Assembly: GCF_030142045.1 (NCBI RefSeq)
Contig: NZ_CP126242.1
Coordinates: forward strand, 1,736,001-1,800,000
Reading direction: 5' to 3'
Origin: Arthrobacter sp. zg-Y919
Lineage (GTDB): Bacteria > Actinomycetota > Actinomycetes > Actinomycetales > Micrococcaceae
DNA length: 64,000 nucleotides
In this document: piece after piece, positions 32,985 to 42,163 of the stretch
How the letters are laid out: each line of letters starts with the position of its first letter
Position numbering within the stretch: the first letter of the stretch is position 1
Translations under genes and position numbers: made by a program
The notes under the pieces: generated by a model
What the model was told of the DNA's origin: nothing
Database searches by the model: none
Seen by the model: the letters and a program-made list of their open reading frames with translations, nothing else

Positions 32985-33962
32985 ATGCAAATTTGCCCTC
33001 TGGACCTTCATGATGACGTTGTGATGGCCGATGCCTACCGCATTGAATGCGCGGCAACGCAAAGCGTCCGAACCGGCTGGACTCCCCTCGTCAAGGAAGC
33101 CCGGTTCCTGGCGTGGCGAACTCCGAATGGGTGGCGGAACCATGTGATCGGAGCATGGCACGGGACCACCCTGCTTGGCTTCGCGGCCGGCATGAATTCA
33201 GCCGATACCCCGGACACCACCTGGATATTCGTTTGGGTCGATCCTGCCCACCAAAACGCCGGGGTTGGGTCCGCGTTGGCGCGTGCGGCCGAAGACGCCA
33301 GCCCGACGTCGACCACGAGGTTCGTGGCAAGTGCTTACCGTTCCACCCCAGCCGAAATCGACGCGTTCACTCGAAACTTCGCTTGCCCTCTGGGCTACTC
33401 TCCGGCAACCACCGAAACCGTTGTGGAATTGGTTCTCCGCGACAGCCAGCTTGCCGGCCCGACGACGGCGCCCGGTTACGAAATCTCCACCTACGTCAAT
33501 GGCGTCCCGGAGCACTTCCGTGAACAGGTGGGGCAGATCAAGGGCCTGGTTGATGCCGAGGCGCCAAACGGAGAGCTCGGCTGGGGCGAGACCACGGTAT
33601 CGCCGGAGGAATATGCCGAGGAGATGAACCTCTGGGTCGCCCAAGGGTCCACGGTGTTTGAGTCGATCGCCGTGGACGAAGCTGGAAATGTTGCGGCATG
33701 GACCTGCCTGGTGGCGGCCGCCGATCCCGAACGGCCGGCGCAGATTGAAGGAACGCTTGTGGTCTCCGCCCACCGCGGCCACGGTCTCGGAGCAGCCGTG
33801 AAGCTGGCGTCGCTGCAGCGTGCTTCTGAGACGGGCAATGTCTCCAAGGTCCGGACCAGCAGCGATGACCGGAATGTGTGGATGCGCTCCATCAACACCA
33901 GGATGGGTTTCACGCCGGTCGAAACGGAGATCATCCTGCAGAAGGCAACCGTCACGGCGTAG
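32985..33962 (+). CDS. Tandem-domain GNAT acetyltransferase
   Basis: A 325-residue protein with two GNAT-like halves. The first has WIFVWVDPAHQNAGVGSALA (acetyl-CoA loop) and the second TLVVSAHRGHGLGAAVKLAS, then NTRMGFTPVETEIIL at the end. Double-GNAT proteins of this length occur in actinobacteria and act on small molecules; the substrate is unknown. The ATG at 32985 has no clear ribosome site, and an AT-rich TATATC stretch ~25 bases upstream could give a short or leaderless transcript. Its stop overlaps the convergent AHSA1 gene by 11 bases. Confidence 0.8.
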   Translation: MQICPLDLHDDVVMADAYRIECAATQSVRTGWTPLVKEARFLAWRTPNGWRNHVIGAWHGTTLLGFAAGMNSADTPDTTWIFVWVDPAHQNAGVGSALARAAEDASPTSTTRFVASAYRSTPAEIDAFTRNFACPLGYSPATTETVVELVLRDSQLAGPTTAPGYEISTYVNGVPEHFREQVGQIKGLVDAEAPNGELGWGETTVSPEEYAEEMNLWVAQGSTVFESIAVDEAGNVAAWTCLVAAADPERPAQIEGTLVVSAHRGHGLGAAVKLASLQRASETGNVSKVRTSSDDRNVWMRSINTRMGFTPVETEIILQKATVTA

Positions 33963-34482
33963 CGGTATCCGCTGTCAGGTGGGCGGCATACATCTTCTCG
34001 AAAGTGGCATGCAGGGACCAGAACTGGGAGGCGGGTATGGCGGTACCCGCGACGGCGGCTTCCATATACGTCAGGTGCGTAATCCAGCCGGGACCGTAGG
34101 AATCGACGAGGGTCCCGAGATCGTGATGCGCGAAGTTCATCACGGTCCCTGTATCGGTGCCGCGAAGCTGGATGACGATGCGCGATTCGGGTTCCTCCGG
34201 GAACTCCCAAGACATGGCCAGCTTACGAGGGCGGTCCATATCAGTGATGACGCTCCTGGACAGATAGCCTCCGCCATGGTCCACAGAGACCATCCCGCGC
34301 GGCCTGACGTCGCATTCGGTTGGCCGGCCCAGCCATTGGGACAAGAGGGCGGCGTCAGTAAATCCTGCCCAGACGGCCTGTGCCGGCGCGGGAAACGCCC
34401 AGGAAATCAGAAGTGTTCCGTCGGCAGTTGATACAGAGGTGAGCGGCATGGCCACGATTGTGGCACACCTGTGGATGTCCAT
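33952..34482 (-). CDS. SRPBCC/AHSA1-family protein
   Basis: A 176-residue protein with the AHSA1-type START-like fold: LISWAFPAPAQAVWAGFTDA, LLSQWLGRPTECDVRPRGM, then MSWEFPEEPESRIVIQL and a final HLTYMEAAV helix. Such proteins bind hydrophobic ligands or act as chaperone co-factors; the role is unknown here. The start is either 34482 (GGAGCGGA upstream) or 34449 (MPLTSVST). The 3' end overlaps the convergent acetyltransferase by 11 bases. Confidence 0.78.
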   Translation of the reverse strand: MDIHRCATIVAMPLTSVSTADGTLLISWAFPAPAQAVWAGFTDAALLSQWLGRPTECDVRPRGMVSVDHGGGYLSRSVITDMDRPRKLAMSWEFPEEPESRIVIQLRGTDTGTVMNFAHHDLGTLVDSYGPGWITHLTYMEAAVAGTAIPASQFWSLHATFEKMYAAHLTADTATP

Positions 34483-34535
34483 TCCGCTCCGGTCCTGCGT
34501 GTCACGAACCGGACTGCGCCCCGGGGTTTATCCGG

Positions 34536-35126
34536 CTACAGCATCCGTTCTTCCAGCTCGGCCAGGAACCCGCGGGCAGCGGACATTCCGGGGTCCGCTG
34601 CATCGGCTCGACGGATGGCGCCCGAGAGGATCTTTGCGGCCTGGGCCGTATCGCCCTTGCTGTCAGCGAGGACTACGGCGTTGTCCAGGCTCCGGCCAAG
34701 CGGCGAGGACTCTGCCTTAGCCTGCGGAACCGGCCCTTCATTCATGATTCGGATCCAGTTCCCCGCCGGATCAATCAGACTGAATCCGGTCCTGCCATCG
34801 GCGTTTGCGCGTGGGCGCGGGCGGGTGATGCGCGGATAACCGGAGACCGGGAGCCGCCCGTAGGCGGTCTTCAGACCTGCAGCGAAAGCTTCGAAAAGGG
34901 ATCCAGTGTCTGCCACCAGGATGCCGCAGGTGCTGTGTGATTCCTCGGCACGGTGCCCCTCCAGCCCGTAGTAGTGCAGCGGAAAACCATATCCTTCCAC
35001 TGCGACATAAGGGTTGGGCTTGGTCTGCCGGTACCGGATCTGAAAGCCCAGTGCGGAGAAGAAGGCAGACATCTCGTCGATATCCGTGCACGGAAGCATC
35101 GGAATGACCTGCGGAGGCATGCCCAT
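34536..35126 (-). CDS. VOC/glyoxalase-like protein with helical extension
   Basis: A 196-residue protein. Residues ~1-125 are a VOC domain (VIPMLPCTDIDEMSAFFSAL, YGFPLHYYGLEGHRAEE, DGRTGFSLIDPAGNWIRIMN), resembling bleomycin-resistance-like proteins. The last ~65 residues are a helical Ala-rich region (DNAVVLADSKGDTAQAAKIL), as in some VOC proteins. Metal ligands and substrate are not evident. It is a single gene. Confidence 0.8.
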   Translation of the reverse strand: MGMPPQVIPMLPCTDIDEMSAFFSALGFQIRYRQTKPNPYVAVEGYGFPLHYYGLEGHRAEESHSTCGILVADTGSLFEAFAAGLKTAYGRLPVSGYPRITRPRPRANADGRTGFSLIDPAGNWIRIMNEGPVPQAKAESSPLGRSLDNAVVLADSKGDTAQAAKILSGAIRRADAADPGMSAARGFLAELEERML

Positions 35127-35168
35127 ATTGTGCGCCGCCGCGCAGCCAGCGGACAGGGCTGCAGCAAA

Positions 35169-35690
35169 CTACTGTGGATCAGACCCCGGGAGTGAACGAA
35201 CCACGTCGTTGTAGACCCGGGACAGTTCCCGGTGACCCGGGCCGAGCTGCAGCACGGGTGCCACGGTGACGTGGCCATACAGCTCAATCATCGTCTCTCC
35301 TACACACCAAACGGCGGAGCGGTTTCCCTGCCTGGTTTCCTCCAGCGGAACTCCGTACGCGTCGATCAATCCCTGCCGGACGTCCTCGTATCCGGGAAGC
35401 ACCTGCGGTCCGGGGTAGAAAAAGAAGTTGAGTGAAAACAGGCGTCCTTTCAAAGCGGCCCACGAACCGTTTTCCATCTCGATACCGGGCATTGTCAGGT
35501 TGCCCTCTGTCGATGGTTCCACCAGATCACCCGGCCGCGGCGGCAGGGGCATGCATCCGATACCCGCAAGGTACTCCCCCAAACCGCCCGGATCCTCCGG
35601 CCAGGTCTGTCCCACCACCTTGCCCACCAGTTCCACGATGAAGTCAGGGTTCGGGTCGAGAAGGACCTCGGTGGCTGCTGTTTCGTCCAT
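35169..35690 (-). CDS. Hypothetical protein (possibly DUF6301-like)
   Basis: A 173-residue soluble protein. I recall similar small proteins annotated DUF6301 but cannot confirm this. Visible features are the acidic start DETAATEVLLDPNPDFIVEL, a Pro-rich loop (GCMPLPPRPGDLVEP), LFSLNFFFYPGPQVLPGYED and the end HRELSRVYNDVVRSL. The chosen start (35690) lacks an obvious ribosome site and an in-frame ATG at 35729 is possible. It is divergent from the NmrA-like gene. Confidence 0.55.
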   Translation of the reverse strand: MDETAATEVLLDPNPDFIVELVGKVVGQTWPEDPGGLGEYLAGIGCMPLPPRPGDLVEPSTEGNLTMPGIEMENGSWAALKGRLFSLNFFFYPGPQVLPGYEDVRQGLIDAYGVPLEETRQGNRSAVWCVGETMIELYGHVTVAPVLQLGPGHRELSRVYNDVVRSLPGSDPQ

Positions 35691-35760
35691 GCCCGTACTG
35701 TATGTCTGCAATGCCTGCAGACGCACCATGTTCGCCGGGCCCGGTTGAAAGGAACCTTCC

Positions 35761-36618
35761 ATGACTATTGCCATCTTCGGCGCCACCGGGCAGCTCGGCG
35801 GCCTCACAATCGACGTACTGATCAGACGCGGAACCGCGCCGGGCAACATCCTTGCCCTGGGCCGGAACCAGGATCGACTGACTGAACTCGCGGACCACGG
35901 CCTGCGCACCGCTCGGGTCGACCTCGACGATGCCGCCACCCTAGCCGGTGTGCTGGACGGCGTCGAAAAGGTATTCCTCATTTCGATGAACGAACCGGGA
36001 CGCCGGGTTGCGCAGCATACCAACGCCGTCGAAGCGGCGCGGACCGCAGGCGTCCGGCAGCTGGTCTACACCTCAGTACTTGAGGCGCCGACGACGGTTC
36101 TCGCCCTCGCACCCGAGCATCGGGCCACCGAGGAACTGATTTCCGCATCGGGTATCCCGGCGACGTTCCTCCGCCACGGCTGGTACACGGAGAACCACCG
36201 GCAGGAGTTCGACGTCGCCCGCCAAACCGGCGTCGTCGCCAATAGTGTTGGTGGAGGGCGTATTGCCAGCGCTCCGCGACGCGACTATGCCGAAGCCGCA
36301 GCCGTCGTGCTCAGCACCCCCGGCCACGAAGGCGAAGCGTATGAACTGTCCGGGGACACCGGCTGGACCTACACGGAGTTCGCGGCTGCCGCACAGGAGA
36401 TCCTCGGGACCCCCGTCCGCTATGAGGTCCTCACTCCGGAGCAAGAACAGAAGCAGCTGATCGGCCTCGGACTTGATGAAGGAACCGCAGGATTCCTCGG
36501 CATGCTCAACGCCAACATGCGCGACGGTGCGTTGGCTCCGGCGACGGGTGAGTTGTCCAAGCTGATCGGCAGGCCCACCGAGCCGCTGATTGAAACTATG
36601 CGTTCCTGGATGCCCTGA
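35761..36618 (+). CDS. NmrA-like NAD(P)-binding oxidoreductase (QorB-like)
   Basis: A 285-residue atypical short-chain dehydrogenase. The nucleotide motif is MTIAIFGATGQLGGLTIDVL, followed by QLVYTSVLEAPTTVLALAPE and FLRHGWYTENH, features of QorB/NmrA quinone reductase-like proteins. The C-terminal domain (YELSGDTGWTYTEFAAAAQE) matches as well. These enzymes reduce quinones with NADPH or act as redox sensors. The ATG follows a GAAAGGAACC ribosome site. Confidence 0.88.
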   Translation: MTIAIFGATGQLGGLTIDVLIRRGTAPGNILALGRNQDRLTELADHGLRTARVDLDDAATLAGVLDGVEKVFLISMNEPGRRVAQHTNAVEAARTAGVRQLVYTSVLEAPTTVLALAPEHRATEELISASGIPATFLRHGWYTENHRQEFDVARQTGVVANSVGGGRIASAPRRDYAEAAAVVLSTPGHEGEAYELSGDTGWTYTEFAAAAQEILGTPVRYEVLTPEQEQKQLIGLGLDEGTAGFLGMLNANMRDGALAPATGELSKLIGRPTEPLIETMRSWMP

Positions 36619-36833
36619 GGGATACCCCCGCACGAGGTCTCCATACTCGCTTCGGGGCCTCCCCAACTACTTGGTTTTTCTGCACGCCGACGTCGTTCAT
36701 GTGAAGAAACTACGTGGTCGCCGAACCCGGCCGATCCTAGGCTCAGAATGCCTCGGCCGGGGGCGTGGCGGGAACCATGGGAGGCCTCGAGGCGAGTCTC
36801 GCATTGCACACCACCAATGCTGAGGAGATCACA

Positions 36834-38111
36834 GTGAAGAAATCATCACCCGTACTCGCCGTCCTCGCGGCTACGGCAGCCCTGGGGTTGGCGGCCGCAC
36901 CTGCGTCCGCCGGCGGCCGGCACCACACACCGTCACCATCCCCCGTACCTGTTGCCGGGGAGGTGACCATGGTCGCCGACAGCCTGGTCAGCCCCCTGAG
37001 TTTCGCCGTCGGACGCGGCGGCACCCTCGACGTCGCCCAGTCCTTTATTGGACTCCTGACCCGCATCACCGACGACGGCGAACCGGAGGTCATCGCGGCG
37101 GCGCCCGAAGGCTATGGGACGGCCTCTGTTTCCCGCACGCGCGGCACCACCTACTACACCGTGGGCACCGGCGCAGGCACGAACGATCCGGCGGCGAACA
37201 TCACGCTGCTTCAGTCGGTTGACCAGGACGGCACCATCCAAACCGTCGCCGACATCTCCGCCTTTGAATACGCCGAGAACCCGGACAGCATCAACACGTA
37301 CGGATTCGAACAGGCGCTTCCCGCCGAATGCGCGGCACAGCTGCCGCCGGGTATCGGGGCATCCCCCTACACCGGCCTGCCCGACTCGAACCCGGTGGCT
37401 TCCCTTCCCGGTTTCGGCGGCATCATCGTTGCCGATGCGGGAATGAACGCCCTCATCCAGGTGGGCGACGACGGCGCCATCGAGACTGTCGCGGTGCTGC
37501 CGCCGGTGCCGCTCACCATTACCGCCGACACGGCCGCGGCCTTCGGATTGCCGGCATGCACTGCGGGACTGACCTACAACCTGGAACCGGTGCCGACCGA
37601 CGTCGAACGCGGCCCGGACGGCGCGCTGTACGTGACGTCGCTGCCGGGCGGCCCGGAAGGGACAACACCGGGGGCGGTTTTCCGGGTTGATGATTCCACG
37701 GGTGAGTCGGAACTGGTGGCCACAGGGTTTGCCGGGGCCACCGGACTGGCAGTGAACGACAACGGCGACATCTTTGTCGCAGAGCTGTTCGGCAGCCGGA
37801 TCTCGGTTGTGCCTGCAGGTTCGGACACCCCCGAACTCTTCCTTGAGGTTAATCAGCCGGCCGCACTGGAATTGCGTGGCGATGCGCTGTACGCCTCGGT
37901 GGATGCCCTGGTCGGCGGGACCCCGCCAGAGCCAGGCACTGAGGAACCGCCTACTCAGGAGCCCCCGGAGCCCCCGGAGCCGCCGGCCGAGCCGGAGCCG
38001 TTGACGGGGAGCAGCATCATCCGGATTTCCCTCGACGACAACTGCGGCGGGTACCACCACGGCGGCGGACATTCCGGAAACGGCCTGGGGGATGACGGCT
38101 CCGGAGAATAA
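36834..38111 (+). CDS. Secreted ScyD/ScyE-like beta-propeller protein
   Basis: A 425-residue exported protein. The signal peptide is residues ~1-28 ([20 protein letters not shown], cleavage after ASA). The body shows repeated NHL/SMP-30-like blade motifs ([36 protein letters not shown]), matching ScyD/ScyE family proteins. A Pro/Glu linker near 380-400 is followed by a His/Gly-rich tail ([15 protein letters not shown]) that may bind metal. The start GTG follows TGAGGAGATC. The substrate is unknown. Confidence 0.85.
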   Translation: MKKSSPVLAVLAATAALGLAAAPASAGGRHHTPSPSPVPVAGEVTMVADSLVSPLSFAVGRGGTLDVAQSFIGLLTRITDDGEPEVIAAAPEGYGTASVSRTRGTTYYTVGTGAGTNDPAANITLLQSVDQDGTIQTVADISAFEYAENPDSINTYGFEQALPAECAAQLPPGIGASPYTGLPDSNPVASLPGFGGIIVADAGMNALIQVGDDGAIETVAVLPPVPLTITADTAAAFGLPACTAGLTYNLEPVPTDVERGPDGALYVTSLPGGPEGTTPGAVFRVDDSTGESELVATGFAGATGLAVNDNGDIFVAELFGSRISVVPAGSDTPELFLEVNQPAALELRGDALYASVDALVGGTPPEPGTEEPPTQEPPEPPEPPAEPEPLTGSSIIRISLDDNCGGYHHGGGHSGNGLGDDGSGE

Positions 38112-38201
38112 GCCGATATGCCCGCAGAGAAAAAACCTTTCCTCCACCCCCTTACGGGACCTACGATGGATGCGAACGGGAAACGAGCGGGTTTCCCCTG
38201 T

Positions 38202-38216
38202 GAAAGGAGGTGATCC
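38202..38216 (+). promoter_or_regulatory. Full-length Shine-Dalgarno sequence
   Basis: AAAGGAGGTGATCC ends directly before the GTG at 38217, matching essentially the whole 16S anti-Shine-Dalgarno sequence. Spacing from GGAGG to the start is 6 bases. This predicts very efficient translation of a small protein. Confidence 0.85.
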
Positions 38217-38471
38217 GTGTCTGTATTTGACGAGCTCAAGGGCAGGGCCGGTGAGCTGAAGGAAAAGGCCAGCGGATTTGTCGGACAGAATGCCGACAAG
38301 ATCAAGGGCGGCATCGACCAGGCAGGCAACTTCGTCGACCAGAAGACGGGTCGCAAGTACTCCAGCAAGATCGATGGTTTCCAGAGCAAGGCCTCCGAGG
38401 CGGTTGATAAGACCAACCGCAACCGCGAGCCGGGTACCGGCAACGGTCCCGGGCAGACGCCTCCGGCCTAA
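38217..38471 (+). CDS. MT0933-type small antitoxin-like protein
   Basis: An 84-residue charged helical protein. The repeated pattern DELKGRAGELKEKASGFVG, ADKIKGGIDQAGNFVDQKTG, KYSSKIDGFQSKASEAVDK matches the MT0933-like antitoxin family (also resembling CsbD-type stress proteins). The C-terminus is a Pro/Gly/Asn tail. No toxin gene is adjacent, so it may be a solitary stress protein. GTG start behind a perfect ribosome site; a hairpin terminator follows. Confidence 0.8.
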   Translation: MSVFDELKGRAGELKEKASGFVGQNADKIKGGIDQAGNFVDQKTGRKYSSKIDGFQSKASEAVDKTNRNREPGTGNGPGQTPPA

Positions 38472-38494
38472 CCAGCCCCAAGAGCACGACAAAG

Positions 38495-38530
38495 AAGCAC
38501 CGGTCCCGCCGTGAGGCGGCACCGGTGCTT
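38495..38530. terminator. Bidirectional terminator
   Basis: AAGCACCGGT (38495-38504) and ACCGGTGCTT (38521-38530) flank an inner CCCGCC/GGCGG pairing, making a 15-16 bp stem with a GTGA loop between the small protein gene and convergent zapE. Confidence 0.85.
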
Positions 38531-38551
38531 CCGTCGCTTAAGTGGGTAGTG

Positions 38552-39628
38552 CTAGGACTCTTCGCCGGTCTGGCCTTCGCGGGCCAGTGCGGTCAGGCGG
38601 GAAACGGCGCGGAAGTACTTCTTCATGTAGCCTCCGGCCATCATTTCCTTCGTGAACAGCTGGTCGAACGGCACGCCGCTGGCCAGGATCGGCACGTCCT
38701 TGTCGTACAGCCGGTCTGCAAGGACCACAAAGCGCAGCGCCACGGACTGCTCGGTGATGGTCTGCACGTTGTGCCAGGCCACGGCGTCCACGCCGTCAAT
38801 CATCTGGCGGTACCGGCTCGGGTGGACCTGCGAGAGGTGGTTGATGAGTTCGGAGAAGTCGTCCACGGCGACGGTCCGGCCGGAGAACTCGGTTTCCATC
38901 CGCGCCTCGAGTTCCCCGTCGGCCAGCGGCTGCGGGGACTCGGGCAGCCCGCGGTGGCGGTAGTCCTCGCCGTCGATGCGGACGACGTCGAACTGGTCGG
39001 CCAGGACCTGGATCTCGCGCTGGAAGTCGACGGCGGCAAAGCGGCCTTCGCCGAGGGAACCAGGCAGGGTGTTGGACGTGGCGGCGAGCTTGACGCCGGC
39101 GTCGGCCAGTTCCCGCATCAGGCGGGACATCAGCACGGTGTCGCCCGGATCGTCGAGCTCGAATTCGTCAATGCAGACCAGCTTGTAGGCGCTCAGCGCG
39201 TCCACGGTTTTGCGGAAGGACAGGGCACCGACGAGGTTGGTGTATTCCACGAACGTGCCGAACGCCTTGGGCCCTTCCACCGCATGCCAGAGGGAGGCCA
39301 GCAGGTGGGTCTTGCCGACACCGAAGCCACCGTCCAGGTAGAACCCGGCCTTGGTTTCGGGCTTCCTGCCGCCGAAGAACTTCCGCAGGCCACTGGGCTC
39401 GGGTACGTCGACGTCGGCCGCGAAGGAACGCATCGCGGAGACGGCTTTGGCCTGTGAGGGCTGCGCCGGATCGGGACGGTAGGAATCAAAGGAGACGCTG
39501 CCGAACCGGGGTGAGGGGAAGAATCCCTGCAGCAGTTCATCCACCGATACCTGGGGAGTCCGTTCTGTCAGGTGCTCGAGTTGTGCCACTGCGCGCTTTT
39601 CCGTCCGTTTAGTGCCTGCGTCCGACAT
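38552..39628 (-). CDS. zapE: Cell division protein ZapE (AFG1-like ATPase)
   Basis: A 358-residue AFG1/ZapE ATPase. Walker A is YLDGGFGVGKTHLLASLW, Walker B is YKLVCIDEFELDDPGD and sensor-like residues follow in KLAATSNTLPGSLGEGRF. The C-terminal SRYRQMIDGVDAVAW and MMAGGYMKKYFRAVSRL are typical. ZapE interacts with the Z ring in Gram-negatives; its actinobacterial role is less clear. The start MSDAGTKRTE at 39628 is preferred over the longer frame. Confidence 0.9.
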   Translation of the reverse strand: MSDAGTKRTEKRAVAQLEHLTERTPQVSVDELLQGFFPSPRFGSVSFDSYRPDPAQPSQAKAVSAMRSFAADVDVPEPSGLRKFFGGRKPETKAGFYLDGGFGVGKTHLLASLWHAVEGPKAFGTFVEYTNLVGALSFRKTVDALSAYKLVCIDEFELDDPGDTVLMSRLMRELADAGVKLAATSNTLPGSLGEGRFAAVDFQREIQVLADQFDVVRIDGEDYRHRGLPESPQPLADGELEARMETEFSGRTVAVDDFSELINHLSQVHPSRYRQMIDGVDAVAWHNVQTITEQSVALRFVVLADRLYDKDVPILASGVPFDQLFTKEMMAGGYMKKYFRAVSRLTALAREGQTGEES

Positions 39629-39742
39629 CAAACGTGCCGGATCTGCGGCGTTCTGCCGCCCTCGCAACGATACGCCAACGGGTCCGGGAATCCGGAAACG
39701 CTGCCGGTGGACCGGGGCGGGTCTGCGGTTCATAGTCGGAGT

Positions 39743-40297
39743 ATGAGGCTGTGGGAAACAACCGTACGGTCCGGGCAGTATTCGCCGGAAGAGCGGGCCT
39801 TGATGGCTCTGGAGTTTAGTACTGCCACAGCGTCCATGAGCGCCGGCATCCTCCTGGCACTGCGCCCCGACGGCGCATTTCTACATTCCGCTCCGTACGT
39901 GCTGCGGCGTACCCCGTTTTCCGACTGGCGGCTTCCCGGTCTGCTCCTTGCCGCGGGTTGCGGCAGCGGTTACCTGACCGCCGGGCTGCTGCATCTGCGG
40001 CGTAACCGAGCGGCCCGGCGTGTTTCCGTGGCCGCCGGGCTTGCGCTCATCGGTCTGGAAGCGTGGGAAATGGCCTTCATTGAGTATCAGCTGCTGGAGC
40101 TGGTGCTCTCCGGGGTCGGAGCCGCCGTCGTCGTGCTGGCGCTGCGCCTTCCGAGGGGAACGGGTCAGAACGGCGGCACCCGTTCCTGCAGTGATCCCTT
40201 CACCTCAGGCTCCTCCTGTTTCGCTCGGGTGGCATTCATACCCCGACCTGATGCCGATACGGCAGTGTCCAGTTCCAGGAAGGGCTCGGTCCGGTAG
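39743..40297 (+). CDS. Membrane protein of unknown function
   Basis: A 184-residue protein with four hydrophobic stretches (SMSAGILLALRPDG, LPGLLLAAGCGSGYLTAGLL, RVSVAAGLALIGLEAWEMAF, LELVLSGVGAAVVVLALRL) and a polar C-terminal tail. The last ~44 codons overlap the 3' end of the convergent DUF222/HNH gene by 133 bases, so the tail may not be conserved. It could be a true membrane protein with a lost stop. I do not recognise the family. Confidence 0.5.
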   Translation: MRLWETTVRSGQYSPEERALMALEFSTATASMSAGILLALRPDGAFLHSAPYVLRRTPFSDWRLPGLLLAAGCGSGYLTAGLLHLRRNRAARRVSVAAGLALIGLEAWEMAFIEYQLLELVLSGVGAAVVVLALRLPRGTGQNGGTRSCSDPFTSGSSCFARVAFIPRPDADTAVSSSRKGSVR

Positions 40298-41814
40298 ACC
40301 CTCCCGGTCGGTGAGGTCCACTCGATCACCCCGGGCGTCGGTTGGCAGGCTTTCCAGTAGCCCAGGGTCTTGAACCGGTGATGCCGCCGGCACAGGTGTT
40401 CCAGGTTTCCGTGGTCGGTGGGACCGCCTTTTGCCCAGTCGATCGTGTGGTCGATGTCCGAGCTTGCGGTGCTGACCCGGCAGCCCGGGAACCGGCAGGT
40501 CCCGTCCCGGGCTCGGAGCCAACGGCGTAGTCCGGCTGGGACTTTTCTCCGCCTTCCCACCCCGAGGATTTCCCCGGTCCGCGGATCCTGGGCCAGTCCG
40601 GTCCAGCCTGCCGCGTTGCGGGCCAATCGGCGGGCGGCTTCTGCGCTGATAGGTCCGTAGCCGTGCAGTTCTGCCGGCCGGTCGTCGGCGCCGAAGAGGG
40701 TTTCGGCGTTGATGAGGACCATGATTTCCGCCCGGGGCACGGCAGTGGCTTCATCACTGTTGGTCGTGCCGGCTGGGGCCGCGTCGTGGTCAACGCCGAT
40801 CATGTCTCCCCCGTTCGTCCCTCCTCCAGGCGGTGACCCGAAGCCGCCGTTACGCGGCGAGCCGAGACCGCCCATCAGCAGCTGCGCCAGGATGTCGGCC
40901 CGCAGCTGATCCGCAGTCCTCGGATCCCCGTCCGCTTGCTCTCCCCGCGCTGCGGTAGTCAGGGTCGTGTAGATCTGCTGGGCTTCTTCCGCCCGCAGAT
41001 GAGCCGACAGGCAGGACATGCCATCCTCTTCACGATCCAGAGTGACCTTGCGCTGCTCGAACGCGGTGAGGTGCCTTTTCGCGATCGTGTCCGGATACTG
41101 TTTCTCCCGCAGCCGCCGGGCCTTGGCGGACAACTGCGCCCGGGTCTGCCCCTCGGCGGCCTTGAGCAGGCTGGCTTCGAATTCCGGCAGCGCATCAGCG
41201 GGAAGGTTCTCACACTGGTCCAGGACGACCTGCGCGTGGGCGTAGCTGAACCGTCCTTCCTCCATACCGGCCAGCGTGGCGGAATGGGTGTTGCAGAGGG
41301 TGCCCGCTTCGAACATCAACCGCTGGGCGGTGACCTGCGGAACGTTCAGAATGGCCGCGCATTCGGACGCTGCAACGCTGAACGCCATCCCCGGCTCGAC
41401 CCGCCCCGAACCCGCGGAGAAGCGGTTCCGGAAGATCTCCTCCATCCGGTCCATCAGACGGGCCTGCTGCGCCTGCGCCCAGGAAATGAGGTGTGCCATC
41501 CTGCCCAGGGCTTCACCGGCCATGTCCTCGTCGAAAGCTTCGAGGTTTTGCAAAGCCAACACCCCGGTGAAACCGTCCGGGTACGCAGGATCGCGGCTGG
41601 GGTCCGCGTCAGCGGCAGGCTCAGCGGTGGCGGCGTCGGCAGGACCGGCGGCGGCAGGCTCAGCGGCGTCGACGTCTGCTTCCCCGGCACCTAAGTCGGC
41701 CCGGAACACCGACAACGTGCAGGACACCTCGGCCTGACCACCCGGCTCGTCCGGCTGGTGGTCTTCGCTGCCTGGCTCTTCGGTTGTCGGTTCGGTATTC
41801 CCGAGCTGATCCAT
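40165..41814 (-). CDS. DUF222/13E12-type HNH endonuclease
   Basis: A 549-residue protein of the actinobacterial 13E12 repeat family. After an acidic start, DUF222 covers about residues 100-370 (EDMAGEALGRMAHLISWAQ, ECAAILNVPQVTAQRLMFEA). A low-complexity linker follows, then a C-terminal HNH nuclease: TCRFPGCRVSTASSDIDHTI, DWAKGGPTDHGNLEHLCRRH. Cys and His zinc ligands and the catalytic DH are present. Such genes are multi-copy in Arthrobacter relatives and some carry group II introns or mobile parts; none is seen here. Confidence 0.9.
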   Translation of the reverse strand: MDQLGNTEPTTEEPGSEDHQPDEPGGQAEVSCTLSVFRADLGAGEADVDAAEPAAAGPADAATAEPAADADPSRDPAYPDGFTGVLALQNLEAFDEDMAGEALGRMAHLISWAQAQQARLMDRMEEIFRNRFSAGSGRVEPGMAFSVAASECAAILNVPQVTAQRLMFEAGTLCNTHSATLAGMEEGRFSYAHAQVVLDQCENLPADALPEFEASLLKAAEGQTRAQLSAKARRLREKQYPDTIAKRHLTAFEQRKVTLDREEDGMSCLSAHLRAEEAQQIYTTLTTAARGEQADGDPRTADQLRADILAQLLMGGLGSPRNGGFGSPPGGGTNGGDMIGVDHDAAPAGTTNSDEATAVPRAEIMVLINAETLFGADDRPAELHGYGPISAEAARRLARNAAGWTGLAQDPRTGEILGVGRRRKVPAGLRRWLRARDGTCRFPGCRVSTASSDIDHTIDWAKGGPTDHGNLEHLCRRHHRFKTLGYWKACQPTPGVIEWTSPTGRVYRTEPFLELDTAVSASGRGMNATRAKQEEPEVKGSLQERVPPF

Positions 41815-42163
41815 ACCTCAGGATTTCATCCCGCACTGACATTTTGGGGTCCAAAAACAGGCCCAAACGGGCCGGTCAGAAACCTTCAAATACGCGTCTT
41901 TCGAGGCGGACTACTTGCACGGAAATCCGGTACGTCGCACGGTCTCAGCCGGCTCCAGAGACGTGAAGTCGAGGCCAGGTTCCGCTCCGGATGCCAGCGC
42001 CCCGGAGCCCCCCGGACCAGCACCACCGCGATGGCCGCCCAGGCCTGCCACGGATAACAGCATGACCTCGTAAGCCTCCGGGCCCCAGCCCGTGGAAGTT
42101 TTCCGTCGCCGTCGTCGTTAGGCTAGTAAGAAGCCCGATTTCCGAGGAAAGAAGTTTGTACGT
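41815..42163. other. Intergenic region between DUF222 gene and sulfurtransferase
   Basis: 349 bases without a convincing gene. It contains a small hairpin GGCCC/GGGCC (around 41863-41876) near the DUF222 start side. The final ~50 bases form the leader of the sulfurtransferase gene, with GAGGAAAG about 12 bases before its ATG. No riboswitch is recognised. Confidence 0.5.

Noticed and set aside
36933..38522. 529-codon minus-strand frame opposite the ScyD-like gene
   Set aside because: No domain motifs and it crosses a terminator and a small real gene; the plus-strand frame has signal peptide and propeller repeats.
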